Positions 44,872-54,038 of a stretch of 64,000 nt of DNA are shown here, piece after piece. Position 1 is the stretch's first letter. The number at the start of each line of letters is the position of its first letter. The translations under genes were made by a program, and so were the position numbers. This DNA is from Puteibacter caeruleilacunae (lineage in GTDB: Bacteria; Bacteroidota; Bacteroidia; Bacteroidales; Prolixibacteraceae): the NCBI GenBank assembly GCA_005217565.1, contig SJCO01000009.1, forward strand, positions 248,001 through 312,000, read 5' to 3'. Below the pieces are notes generated by a model. The model was given only the letters and a program-made list of their open reading frames with translations, was not told where the DNA came from and did no database searches.

Positions 44872-45714
44872 ATGAACTTTATTAAAAGAACATTGAAGAT
44901 CACTTCAGTTGTTGCCCTTATTGTTGCAACAGCTATGTCGAATTCTTTTGCTGCAGGAAAAGCAAAGAAATCAAAGGACAACTATCAGTTTAAACTTGGT
45001 GTAGCATCATACTCGCTACGTAAATTTCCAGTAGATGAGGCTTTAAACATGACCAAGCGTTTGGGAGTAGACAACATTGCATTGAAAAGCTACCACTTTC
45101 CGATGGATGCAACTGCTGAAGTTGCTGCACAAGTAAAAAGCAAGAGTAAAGCAGCAGGTATCAACTTCTATGGAACAGGTGTAATCTACATGAAATCGAA
45201 AGAAGAAGTAGATAAAGCTTTTGAAAATGCAAAGTTAGCTGGAGTTAAGATGATTATTGGAGTACCAAATCACGAACTACTTCCATATGTTGAGAAAAAA
45301 GTAAAAGCTTACGATATCAAGCTTGCTATTCACAATCACGGACCTGGCGATAAGTTATATCCAAGCGCTGAGAGTGCATACAACTTAATCAAAGACATGG
45401 ATAAGCGCATGGGATTATGTATCGATATAGGTCATACTAAGCGTATTGGTCGCAATCCAGAGCAAGACTTAGTAGATTTCTTTGATCGTGTATTCGACAT
45501 CCACATTAAAGATGTAACCAAGGCAGAAAAAGACGGTCGCACTTGCGAAATTGGTCGCGGTGTAATTGATTTCCCAGCATTCTTAAAAGCAGTTAAGAAA
45601 TCAGGATACACAGGAGTATTGGCCTTAGAGTTTGAAAAAGACAGCAACGATCCTCTTGCAGGAATGGCTGAGTCAGTAGGTTATATCAAAGGTGTAATTG
45701 AATCAATAAAATAA
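44872..45714 (+). CDS. Secreted sugar phosphate isomerase/epimerase-like TIM-barrel protein
   Basis: A 280-residue protein with a signal peptide (to about residue 28) and an AP-endonuclease-2-type TIM barrel. Metal-site landmarks are IAIHNHGPGDK, LCIDIGHTKRIGRNP, VFDIHIKDV and VLALEFEKD, each supplying the usual Glu, His or Asp ligands. It lies 21 bases after the DUF1080 gene and 85 bases before the oxidoreductase gene. In related operons such barrels isomerise or cleave keto-sugars; the precise substrate is inferred only. Confidence 0.87.
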   Translation: MNFIKRTLKITSVVALIVATAMSNSFAAGKAKKSKDNYQFKLGVASYSLRKFPVDEALNMTKRLGVDNIALKSYHFPMDATAEVAAQVKSKSKAAGINFYGTGVIYMKSKEEVDKAFENAKLAGVKMIIGVPNHELLPYVEKKVKAYDIKLAIHNHGPGDKLYPSAESAYNLIKDMDKRMGLCIDIGHTKRIGRNPEQDLVDFFDRVFDIHIKDVTKAEKDGRTCEIGRGVIDFPAFLKAVKKSGYTGVLALEFEKDSNDPLAGMAESVGYIKGVIESIK

Positions 45715-45721
45715 GAAATAG

Positions 45722-45770
45722 TATACGCTCTGTCTTTTAGGGTTATCACGCACTAAAGATAAAGCGTATA
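45722..45770 (+). other. Hairpin inside the 3-keto-sugar operon
   Basis: Arms tatacgct (45722-45729) and agcgtata (45763-45770) enclose smaller pairing. It lies between the barrel and oxidoreductase genes, without a T run, and may tune relative expression. Confidence 0.4.
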
Positions 45771-45799
45771 TAACTTCAACAACTAAATCATATTATATT

Positions 45800-47143
45800 A
45801 TGAGTTCTAATAGAAGAGACTTTTTAAAGAAGGCAGCTATTGGTGCAGCAGGAGTAACCATTGGTGGTGTAGCACATGGTATGTCGGCTAAGAGTTACTC
45901 AAAAGTACTAGGAGCAAACGACAAAATTAACGCTGCTATTGTCGGACTAGGAAGACGTTATGGTGCGTTCATTCCTCCATTCAAGAATAAAGACAACAAC
46001 ATTGAATTGCGCTACTTATGTGACGTTATGGATTTCCAATTAGAAAAAGCAGCCAAGAAATGTCAGAAAGACCTTGGTTACAAAACAAAATTGGAAAAAG
46101 ATGTTCGCAAGATCTACGCAGACAAAGATATTGATGCTGTATTTATTGCAACACCTGACCACTGGCATACTCCAGGAGCTATCATGGCGATGCAAGCTGG
46201 AAAGCATGTATACGTTGAGAAGCCTTGTTCGCATAACATGCGTGAGAATGAGCTTATCGTAGCTGCTCAGGAGAAATATAACAAAGTAGTACAGATGGGT
46301 AACCAGCAGCGTACATCTCCTGAAACTCAAGAGATCATCAAAGCAATCCATAACGGAGCAATTGGTGAGGCGTACAAAGCTGTTGCATTCTATTCAAACC
46401 GAAGAGGTGAAGTACCAGTACCTAAGGCTGCTCCTGTACCAACAGGTTTAGACTGGGATCTATTCCAGGGACCATCTCCACGTAAAGAATACATGCACGA
46501 TACCTGGAACTATAACTGGCACTGGTATGGTTGGGACTTCGGTACTGCAGAAATGGGTAACAATGCAACTCATGAGTTAGATATCGCACGTTGGGCACTA
46601 CAGGTTAAATTCCCTGAAAGCGTATATGTTGATGCAGAGAAGCGTCATTACAAGAACGACGGTTGGGAAATGTACGATACAATGGAAGCATTCTTCCGTT
46701 TCCAGGATCAGAAAGTAATTACCTGGGATGGAAAGAGTCGTAATGGTTTCAACACTTACGGAGCAGGTCGTGGAACGATCATCTACGGAACAGAAGGAAC
46801 AGTATGGGTTGACCGTAACGGATACAAGCAATTTGATCGTGGCGGAAAACTAGTTAAAGACAGTAAGTCAGCATCACAAGAAGCAGGAACTGCACTAGGT
46901 GGTGGTGGAGATATGTCGACTCAGCACGCTGAGAACTTCTTCAATACCATTAGAGGAAAAGCTGAATTGAACTCTCCTATCCTAGAAGGAGCAATCAGTC
47001 AGGCGATGACTCACTATGCAAACATTGCATCACGTATCGGTAAAGGATTTGAAATCGATACTGTTACAGGAAAAGCATTTGATCGCGATGCCATGAAACT
47101 ATGGAGTCGTGAATACGAAAAAGGATGGGAACCTAAACTATAA
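45800..47143 (+). CDS. Tat-exported Gfo/Idh/MocA family oxidoreductase
   Basis: A 447-residue NAD(P)-dependent sugar dehydrogenase-type protein. The N-terminus carries a Tat signal (NRRDFLKKAAIG), typical of periplasmic Bacteroidota members that fold with cofactor before export. The Rossmann fold begins INAAIVGLGRR, and the family's EKP motif is in YVEKPCSHNM. The C-terminal part has WHWYGWDFGTAEMGNNATHELD, with a likely catalytic histidine. With DUF1080 upstream, a role in oxidising glycosides at C3 before cleavage is inferred. A strong terminator follows. Confidence 0.9.
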   Translation: MSSNRRDFLKKAAIGAAGVTIGGVAHGMSAKSYSKVLGANDKINAAIVGLGRRYGAFIPPFKNKDNNIELRYLCDVMDFQLEKAAKKCQKDLGYKTKLEKDVRKIYADKDIDAVFIATPDHWHTPGAIMAMQAGKHVYVEKPCSHNMRENELIVAAQEKYNKVVQMGNQQRTSPETQEIIKAIHNGAIGEAYKAVAFYSNRRGEVPVPKAAPVPTGLDWDLFQGPSPRKEYMHDTWNYNWHWYGWDFGTAEMGNNATHELDIARWALQVKFPESVYVDAEKRHYKNDGWEMYDTMEAFFRFQDQKVITWDGKSRNGFNTYGAGRGTIIYGTEGTVWVDRNGYKQFDRGGKLVKDSKSASQEAGTALGGGGDMSTQHAENFFNTIRGKAELNSPILEGAISQAMTHYANIASRIGKGFEIDTVTGKAFDRDAMKLWSREYEKGWEPKL

Positions 47144-47209
47144 GGATTGCTTTCTTTTAAACTCCTGCTAGTGGTTAAAGCTCCTGGCAGCGTGTTTCAT
47201 ACAATATTA

Positions 47210-47247
47210 AAAGCCTCTGCTCATTACGAGTCAGAGGCTTTCTTTTG
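47210..47247. terminator. Bidirectional terminator
   Basis: Perfect arms aaagcctctg (47210-47219) and cagaggcttt (47232-47241), followed by cttttg. The hairpin lies between the oxidoreductase gene and the convergent end of the polysaccharide locus. Confidence 0.8.
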
Positions 47248-47255
47248 ATATCAAT

Positions 47256-49682
47256 CTAATTTGCAACAAATTTCAAAACAGCGGTCTTTTTACCGCAACA
47301 AAGCTGGGCAATATAAACCTTCTCCCGAGCATTCTTCCCTTGGCCATCCCAGATAATTTCATGATTACCATCAATCATATAACCACAATCAATCTGACAA
47401 ACCTTTCGCCCGGTTAATGAATAAATATTCATAATCGTCTTATTACCGCCTCCCAGCACACAATCAAAAACAACCTGCCCTGAATTGCAATAATAGCTTT
47501 CAATATTCAACGCTCCTTCCTGCATATCCAGCCCAATACTCGTCTGAATATCCTTGACTATAGATATAGCATCTACAATAACATGACCATCAGTATTTTC
47601 ATTCGATACGGTCACTGTATTATTATCGGCTGCATCAAAACTAAACGTCCCCAGCTTCACCCACATGCCATTATTTTCCTTCTGATTAATCAATACCTCG
47701 GTAGATCCATCCTGATGATTAATAACAAAAGGCGTTTTAGTAGAACGGGAATCTCCGGTTGTGTATTTCGTGTAGATATGGTACAAACCCGACTCTTCAA
47801 TAGGCAGGTTAAACACCACCGACTTCTCCCCTTTACCAGTATTACCATCATGGATATAATTACTCCCATAATAACCACCTGTGTGCGAACTGCTGGTCCA
47901 CTCTCCAATAATTTCAACCGAGGAATCGGTATTATCCAATATCACACCACTTTCAGCAAGAGTATCAATACCCACCAATTCTTTCAATTCATTCAAATGA
48001 TCACTATGTACGACACGAGGATCAACACTATACTTATCACACAAAGCTGCTGCACAACCTACGGCCACACCCATTTGTCCACAGGTATTCATCACACGCG
48101 GACTACCCAATCCAACATGTGAACAGCTAAAACATCTTCCTGCCATCATTAGATTGTCAAGATCAGCAGCAATAAAGCATCTAAAAGGAATATGATACAA
48201 CTCGATATGAGTAAATAATGCTTTTGAAAGAAAATCATACACATCCGATTTCGGTAGATGTAAGTCGATCTCACGCTGTTCGGCAACTACCCCGTCGTTA
48301 AAATCAACCGATTGACGAACATCATTCTCTGTAAGAATATGCTCCCCTATGAGGCGCCGCGACTCACGTTTCCCTGCCACATAGCCAACCCAATTGAGGC
48401 GCCTTGTAGCATTGCTACCCGATTGCTTAGCGTTGTAAAATGAGCCATAAATAGCGCGCAATAAATGATCACGAATATCTTCGGCATCGCTAAAAGGATC
48501 TAATCCTATACCATACTCCCAAAACCACTCTCCGCTTGTTGCAGCATAATCTTTCGACACCTGCAATGCCCATGGAACCTCAGGAAAGGATGACGATTCA
48601 CTGCTTGTTTTTGAATTAAACATCACCGTAGAGCCCATCATCATATTATCCTCTACTGTGGGGGCCAGACTTTCATCAAATACCTCTGAACTCTCTCTAC
48701 CAATCATAAAACGATTACCGGCCCAATAACCAATCCACCCATCACCAGTACAATCAATAAACTGCGTACCATTCAGTCGGAACTCCTCATTGCTAATTGT
48801 GTTCTTCACATCAACCGATAAAATTCGTCGACCCTCTTTATTCACACCAAAGGCCCTACATGATAAATACTGAGTAATATTCGTTTCCTGATCAATAATC
48901 TCCTTACGAGCAGCACTACTGGGCACAGCCTCATCAGAACCATTCGGATAATGAGAACCATTAATTTCCGACACGATACGAGGACCAGGCATACCAATAG
49001 AATGCACACGCACCTCTTCGCTATTATTTCCACCAAGCACAGGACGATCCTGCACCAAAGCAACCTTTACTCCTTCACGTGCAGCAGCAATAGCCGCGCA
49101 ACAACCAGCCATTCCTCCACCAATAATAACCACATCATAGGTAGCTTTAACAGGAGGTACAGCGGCAATATTCAATCGTTGATTTCTCCAGTCTCTTTGT
49201 TCTTCCACATTATTCGGGGGAGTTTCACCCGCATTAGTTGTCAGGTAAATTGCATCACAACGCCCATCAAAACCAGTAAGATCAATCAATTCGATGTTGT
49301 GCTCTCCGGAATTCAACTCAACAGTACCTCCGTTTACCCACTGCCATCCATCATTCAAACCAAAAGTCTGTGATAGCACATTACCATCAATAGCAACCTG
49401 GAATCTCCCTGGATGCTCAGGATAATCGGGTACCCAATCTTTCGTACGCACCCACACATGAAAAGTCGCAGTAGCAGAAGTATTAAAAGAAGTAGAAGCA
49501 TTCTCCACCTTCTCTCCCATCCCATGAGCAAGCAAATAACTACTTCCCATCAGATGGATGAACTGCTGATCAACCACCCATCCACCGCGATTCTCAAAGC
49601 TTTCAGCCTCCAGTAAAATCGTCTCCTGACCATACCCCCCACGTATCGTCAGCATCAAACACAACATTATTATTAGTCTCAT
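47256..49682 (-). CDS. Secreted FAD-dependent oxidoreductase with golvesin-like domain and T9SS-type tail
   Basis: An 808-residue protein. After a signal peptide, residues about 20-150 form a sugar-binding-like domain (LLEAESFENRGGWVVDQQ, LTGFDGRCDAIYLTT). The FAD_oxidored core begins DVVIIGGGMAGCCAA and includes LVQDRPVLGGNNSEEVR and CTGDGWIGY. A golvesin/xanthan-lyase-like domain follows (TGGYYGSNYIHDGNTGKG, VIVDAISI). The last 60 residues (IYSLTGRKVCQI, IIWDGQGKN, VYIAQL) resemble a type A sorting signal of the type IX system. It is the last gene of the locus, behind a partial terminator. The substrate is unknown; glycan oxidation is inferred. Confidence 0.82.
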   Translation of the reverse strand: MRLIIMLCLMLTIRGGYGQETILLEAESFENRGGWVVDQQFIHLMGSSYLLAHGMGEKVENASTSFNTSATATFHVWVRTKDWVPDYPEHPGRFQVAIDGNVLSQTFGLNDGWQWVNGGTVELNSGEHNIELIDLTGFDGRCDAIYLTTNAGETPPNNVEEQRDWRNQRLNIAAVPPVKATYDVVIIGGGMAGCCAAIAAAREGVKVALVQDRPVLGGNNSEEVRVHSIGMPGPRIVSEINGSHYPNGSDEAVPSSAARKEIIDQETNITQYLSCRAFGVNKEGRRILSVDVKNTISNEEFRLNGTQFIDCTGDGWIGYWAGNRFMIGRESSEVFDESLAPTVEDNMMMGSTVMFNSKTSSESSSFPEVPWALQVSKDYAATSGEWFWEYGIGLDPFSDAEDIRDHLLRAIYGSFYNAKQSGSNATRRLNWVGYVAGKRESRRLIGEHILTENDVRQSVDFNDGVVAEQREIDLHLPKSDVYDFLSKALFTHIELYHIPFRCFIAADLDNLMMAGRCFSCSHVGLGSPRVMNTCGQMGVAVGCAAALCDKYSVDPRVVHSDHLNELKELVGIDTLAESGVILDNTDSSVEIIGEWTSSSHTGGYYGSNYIHDGNTGKGEKSVVFNLPIEESGLYHIYTKYTTGDSRSTKTPFVINHQDGSTEVLINQKENNGMWVKLGTFSFDAADNNTVTVSNENTDGHVIVDAISIVKDIQTSIGLDMQEGALNIESYYCNSGQVVFDCVLGGGNKTIMNIYSLTGRKVCQIDCGYMIDGNHEIIWDGQGKNAREKVYIAQLCCGKKTAVLKFVAN

Positions 49683-49713
49683 TGGTATAAGTTATTGTTT
49701 TTTACAACTATAA

Positions 49714-49747
49714 ACAAAGCCACTTCTAATAAAAGAAGCAGCTTTGT
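49714..49747 (-). terminator. Hairpin between DUF4998-like gene and FAD oxidoreductase gene
   Basis: Outer arms acaaagc (49714-49720) and gctttgt (49741-49747), inner arms cttct and agaag. On the minus strand it is followed by TTTATAG. It probably reduces, rather than blocks, expression of the last gene. Confidence 0.6.
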
Positions 49748-49769
49748 CGTTTTTAAGAATTACCTTTAT

Positions 49770-50870
49770 CTACTGATATTTAACAGTCGCATATACTTCA
49801 AGTTCAAATAAACGAACCAATGCATCACCTTCAGTAGTGACATTATATCTCACCTTAGTCGCATTAATTTCGTCGAAGTTCAATTCATACACTTTATTTG
49901 TATTATTCGTTTCAGTCTTCAAATCTTGCCAAACACCATCCACTTCAGCCTGCAAAGTAAAATTAGCAGAAGGCGTATCGTCACGAACAACAATACGGTT
50001 AATCGCATAAGCTTGTCCCAAGTCAACCTCCAACCAATGAAGTCCGGCTACTTTTGCATTCACCCATCGTGATGCAGTACTAATTACACCATCAACAGCA
50101 TTAGCACCACCATAACCATCGTTCAACTGATCACTAACAGTCACCGATTTACCTAATGCTACATTAATATCCTGTTCTATTGCAGGAGTAACCATCTCGG
50201 CATAAAATGTATCAATAGCAAACTCCTCAGGTTTATACATTGAATGATAGGTAAGCGGACTAGAAAGGTCAATATCCTCTATAACCACATCACTGGCAAG
50301 CTCCTCCAATGTGTATTTAGCCGACATATCTCCATCAGTAAGACTCGTCCAGAAGATCTCAACACCTACCTCTGTACTATTCAGACTACCAGCAAAATCT
50401 AAAGACAGATTACCGTCATTCATCTCTACAGAATTGATTCTTCTATTCAGCAAAGTAGAGATATACTTAGGACCATACACATTTCCTAACTGCTCAAAAT
50501 CAACCGATTTAACACCAAGATCACTCTCGGTAGTCATGATGAATGAGTGAGAGTTTTCTGCCACAGGAACATCATCACCAACAATAACCTCCAATGTATC
50601 AGAAGCTTCATGAGGAGGAACATTAACAGTCACGATTCTTTCTTCCGATTCGCTCCATTTAATATGAAGTTTTGAAACACGAGGATCAGTTACCCAATAT
50701 TCGAATTTAATTCTTCCATTACCACCGTAACTTTTCACTGAATCAACGCGACCAACATAGTCAGTTTCTCCCTGACTTAAATATGGGTCATGAAGTTCGT
50801 TCATGTCTTCACAGGCCATAAAACCACAGAAGACAGCTAATTGTATAAATAATAAAATATACTTCTTCAT
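49770..50870 (-). CDS. DUF4998-like lipoprotein with C-terminal discoidin (F5/8-type) domain
   Basis: A 366-residue lipoprotein (CGFMAC, Cys20). The N-terminal 200 residues (DYVGRVDSVKSYGGNGRIKFEYWV) resemble DUF4998, and residues about 235-362 form a galactose-binding-like F5/8-type domain (VALGKSVTVSDQLNDGYGGANAVDG, WLEVDLGQAYAINRIVVR). Such proteins follow SusD in polysaccharide loci and act as surface glycan-binding proteins. It starts 12 bases after the preceding lipoprotein gene. Confidence 0.83.
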   Translation of the reverse strand: MKKYILLFIQLAVFCGFMACEDMNELHDPYLSQGETDYVGRVDSVKSYGGNGRIKFEYWVTDPRVSKLHIKWSESEERIVTVNVPPHEASDTLEVIVGDDVPVAENSHSFIMTTESDLGVKSVDFEQLGNVYGPKYISTLLNRRINSVEMNDGNLSLDFAGSLNSTEVGVEIFWTSLTDGDMSAKYTLEELASDVVIEDIDLSSPLTYHSMYKPEEFAIDTFYAEMVTPAIEQDINVALGKSVTVSDQLNDGYGGANAVDGVISTASRWVNAKVAGLHWLEVDLGQAYAINRIVVRDDTPSANFTLQAEVDGVWQDLKTETNNTNKVYELNFDEINATKVRYNVTTEGDALVRLFELEVYATVKYQ

Positions 50871-50882
50871 AGTCTAGTCTCA

Positions 50883-52076
50883 TTAATGTGTTTCAATAAC
50901 TTCACCCCACCAGGTCAACTCTGCAATCCACGAACGATCAATTTTCCCCCATGTTTCCAAGGTACGGATTCGAACAAAACGAGTTGGTGAAGCCGACAAA
51001 TCAAATTCAAATTCTTCTCCTGCTTTAGCATGAGCGATATCTTCAGGAGTAATATCTCCATATTCGTCATTACCAGACACTTTCTCTGTTTTCACTTCAA
51101 AAAGCAACTCCCAACCGTCGAATGATTCAGTATCTTTCGCTGCTTCCTCATCGGTAGTTCCCCAGATTTGAATATGACGAGGATGAGCTAACTGGTAGTA
51201 GTGTGTATTTCTCGACCACATTTTGAAACGTGAAATCTTAGCAGTTACACCTAAATCGTAGTTCCAATAAATTGGATCCTCTCCGTTACCGTAAAGGTCG
51301 AAACAACCACTACCTGCAACATATGATTCTCCATCCCACACTTTGTACTGAGGACCACCATAATTACTTTGTGTAAACTTCTTTGAGAAGTTCATGGTCT
51401 TGTGCAATTCCTTATCCAGTTCTTGCTCAAATAGTGGCGTTAAAGTAGCAAACAGTGTATCCGTTCTGTTTTTATAAGAATCGCGAACAACAACACCAAA
51501 CTGACGCTCTTCAGCATCTAAACCACGCACTGCACCAAATCCATTCTCTGCTGAACCATAAAAGTTCTGTAAAGCATCATATTCTCCGTCTTCGTTGGAT
51601 CCGATCACTTCAACCACGATATCTTCCTTCTGAGGATTTTCCCAAGTCAATTTAATACCACCAAACGATTCTACGATATTAACCGATGCATAGATATCGA
51701 AAATAGGGCTATCAAGAGGTGAAATAGTAACACTTACAGGATTCGATCTATTTTCACTCTTATCAACGGTATACAGTTGAATCTGGAAATCACCAGCTTT
51801 AGCAAAACCACTCACAACAAGCTTATTGGTATAAGCCGATGCTCTAGCTTCGATTTCTACCCCCTGTTCATTGGTATAAACAGCACTTACATATAACAAA
51901 TCCTTGTCGGAAGGAATCTTATAAGATATCTCAGAATACCCCTTAAAATTCTCAACACTAACGTCTGATATCTCCGCTGGAGCATCAGCATCAACTGCAT
52001 ATTGGCCAATTGGCTCTTCCTTACAGCCAAAAACTAGCAATAAACACATCAATACATTTATATATTTTGCCTTCAT
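50883..52076 (-). CDS. DUF4959/DUF5126/DUF5000-type surface lipoprotein
   Basis: A 397-residue lipoprotein. The ATG at 52076 gives a clean lipobox (LVFGC, Cys18); a start at 52109 would overlap the SusD gene end. Order of parts: DUF4959-like (ISDVSVENFKGYSEISYKIP), DUF5126-like (VNIVESFGGIKLTWENP) and a DUF5000/discoidin-like end (YWNYDLGVTAKISRFKMWSR, RFVRIRTLETWG). These multi-domain proteins are co-transcribed with SusC/SusD and are thought to help hold the glycan at the surface. The glycan is not known. Confidence 0.83.
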   Translation of the reverse strand: MKAKYINVLMCLLLVFGCKEEPIGQYAVDADAPAEISDVSVENFKGYSEISYKIPSDKDLLYVSAVYTNEQGVEIEARASAYTNKLVVSGFAKAGDFQIQLYTVDKSENRSNPVSVTISPLDSPIFDIYASVNIVESFGGIKLTWENPQKEDIVVEVIGSNEDGEYDALQNFYGSAENGFGAVRGLDAEERQFGVVVRDSYKNRTDTLFATLTPLFEQELDKELHKTMNFSKKFTQSNYGGPQYKVWDGESYVAGSGCFDLYGNGEDPIYWNYDLGVTAKISRFKMWSRNTHYYQLAHPRHIQIWGTTDEEAAKDTESFDGWELLFEVKTEKVSGNDEYGDITPEDIAHAKAGEEFEFDLSASPTRFVRIRTLETWGKIDRSWIAELTWWGEVIETH

Positions 52077-52102
52077 TTTATTCAATTTTAGATGCAAATT
52101 AA

Positions 52103-54028
52103 TTACCATCCAGGATTCTGCTTAATCTTGGTATTAACTCTTAAGTTATAGACACTTATCGGCCACAAATATTCCTTCGAAGAGAAACTCTGTAGTCCTA
52201 AAGTTCTAACAACATTAAAGTCCTCCAAATTCTCACCATTGGCATTCAATCCCTTAACAGGCTCATTCATTACCTCATGAGCAATTTTCCAACGACGGAT
52301 ATCCCAGAAGCGCTTTCCTTCAAAAGCAAGTTCGTTTGTACGCTCGTGACGGATAATTTCTCTCATACCCTCCTTCGAATTGATCTTTTCAGGATACAAG
52401 CTAAAGTTTGTCCAACTATCCTGAACTGTTGGAAGGCCCGCTCTTTCACGTACCGCATTAATCGCATTGTACACTTCATCATTAGGAGCATCCAAGCTCT
52501 CGTTCAAAGCCTCGGCATACATTAGGTAAAGATCAGCCAGTCGATAAATTGGGAACGTAGAACGATCAATTGCATGAGAGCCACTATTCGGACTAACATT
52601 CTCAATATGACTAGGTTTCTTAGCCCAGAAACCAGACAAACTATATCGGAAGCTACCATTACGGCCGTGATCTTCACCAGCTTTCATTTTAAAAATCCAT
52701 GAAGTCTCGTCAGGATCACCATCACCAATCTCCTTATAGCGACCATTACCAAACCATACACCTCCATCAAAAGCAATATTCGCATAATAGCGAGCTTCTC
52801 TGTTCAGGTTAAGCTCCATTGTTTTATAGCCTGGCTCAGCATAATACAAATGATCATCAGGCACTTGAGTCACATCAAAACGATTATCATAGGCAAAAGT
52901 ATTATCCTCCTCAATTGGTACACCATTCTTTGAATAGAACGATTCAATAATACTAAGTGTAGGACACATATAAGGATCGTAAGGCACCCATTGTACCTGA
53001 CTCTTAAAGAAGTAAGGTGTAGCACTCTTGTAATAGTAATTCATTGACAGATTACTCATGGTCCAAACAATTTCGCTATTCCAACGCTCTGAAACCACTT
53101 GTTTCAAGTCCATCAACAACTTTGTTGTATCAGAGATATCAGCATATAAATCAAAATCATAGAACTCATGTCCTGCCTGAAGAGCTGTTTCCAGGGCCAG
53201 TTTACAAGCTTCTGCAGCTTTTGTCCATTTTTGAGCGTCATAAGCAGGGAATAAACTCTCATTATTCTCGTTGGTTAATTCAAATAAATCCTCATTTCCA
53301 TTGAACAACGGACTAGCAGCAGTTAAAAGCACATCAGCTTTTAAAGTCAGTACAGCAGGTTTAGTAATATGTCCCAAATCAGTTGATCTGTTTTGAATTT
53401 CCAGTGGCAGATTTTCTGCAGCTTCATCCAAAAGACTAATAATGTAATCAACACAGACATCAAAATGCTCACGTTCAGTCCTACTCTCATCAATACCAAC
53501 CGACACAGGTAGGTTCTCGCGAATCAAAGGAATAGGCCCATACATTCTTAAAAGGAAATAATGATAATACGCCTTCAGAAATTTAACCTCTCCAATCCAG
53601 GCCATACGTTCTTCAGCCTCCAAATCAGGACCTACATTATCGATATTGTCAAGAAATACATTACAATCGCGAATCGCCTTATAAAGCGGCTTTCCGTTTT
53701 TACTTCCATCCCAATAATTAAGCAATGGTTCATTGGAATTCTGCATTCCAAATCTTAGATGTAAAGCATTATAATACTGACCATGCCAATCGTAGTAAGA
53801 ATCTTCAATTGCCCACCATTCATCACTTCCAAGTAAAGCTGGATCTTGTATTGGATGACCTAAATTAGGCATATAGCTATAACAAGTAGCCAGATATTTC
53901 TCTGCCGAAGTACGATCTTTAAATGCATGATCAACAGTAGCAACATTATCTGGTACTACATCAAGGTAGTCGTCACACGCAGTGAAGCTTACCCAGAATA
54001 ATAAAAGTATTAGATATATCTTATTCAT
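52103..54028 (-). CDS. SusD/RagB-family glycan-binding lipoprotein
   Basis: A 641-residue surface lipoprotein (VSFTAC, Cys18) that caps the SusC channel and binds the glycan. The family start DDYLDVVPDNVATVDHAF, the TPR-like helical region (FLKAYYHYFLLRMYGPIPLI), and the C-terminal RLADLYLMYAEALNE and ELAFEGKRFWDIRRW are all clear. It lies 10 bases downstream of SusC, the standard order. The length is somewhat above average for SusD. Confidence 0.96.
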   Translation of the reverse strand: MNKIYLILLLFWVSFTACDDYLDVVPDNVATVDHAFKDRTSAEKYLATCYSYMPNLGHPIQDPALLGSDEWWAIEDSYYDWHGQYYNALHLRFGMQNSNEPLLNYWDGSKNGKPLYKAIRDCNVFLDNIDNVGPDLEAEERMAWIGEVKFLKAYYHYFLLRMYGPIPLIRENLPVSVGIDESRTEREHFDVCVDYIISLLDEAAENLPLEIQNRSTDLGHITKPAVLTLKADVLLTAASPLFNGNEDLFELTNENNESLFPAYDAQKWTKAAEACKLALETALQAGHEFYDFDLYADISDTTKLLMDLKQVVSERWNSEIVWTMSNLSMNYYYKSATPYFFKSQVQWVPYDPYMCPTLSIIESFYSKNGVPIEEDNTFAYDNRFDVTQVPDDHLYYAEPGYKTMELNLNREARYYANIAFDGGVWFGNGRYKEIGDGDPDETSWIFKMKAGEDHGRNGSFRYSLSGFWAKKPSHIENVSPNSGSHAIDRSTFPIYRLADLYLMYAEALNESLDAPNDEVYNAINAVRERAGLPTVQDSWTNFSLYPEKINSKEGMREIIRHERTNELAFEGKRFWDIRRWKIAHEVMNEPVKGLNANGENLEDFNVVRTLGLQSFSSKEYLWPISVYNLRVNTKIKQNPGW

Positions 54029-54038
54029 AACTTAAGCA

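Noticed and set aside
47583-48122. A 179-codon plus-strand frame
   Set aside because: It lies wholly opposite the well-supported FAD oxidoreductase gene and has Ile/Thr-rich composition typical of an antisense shadow.
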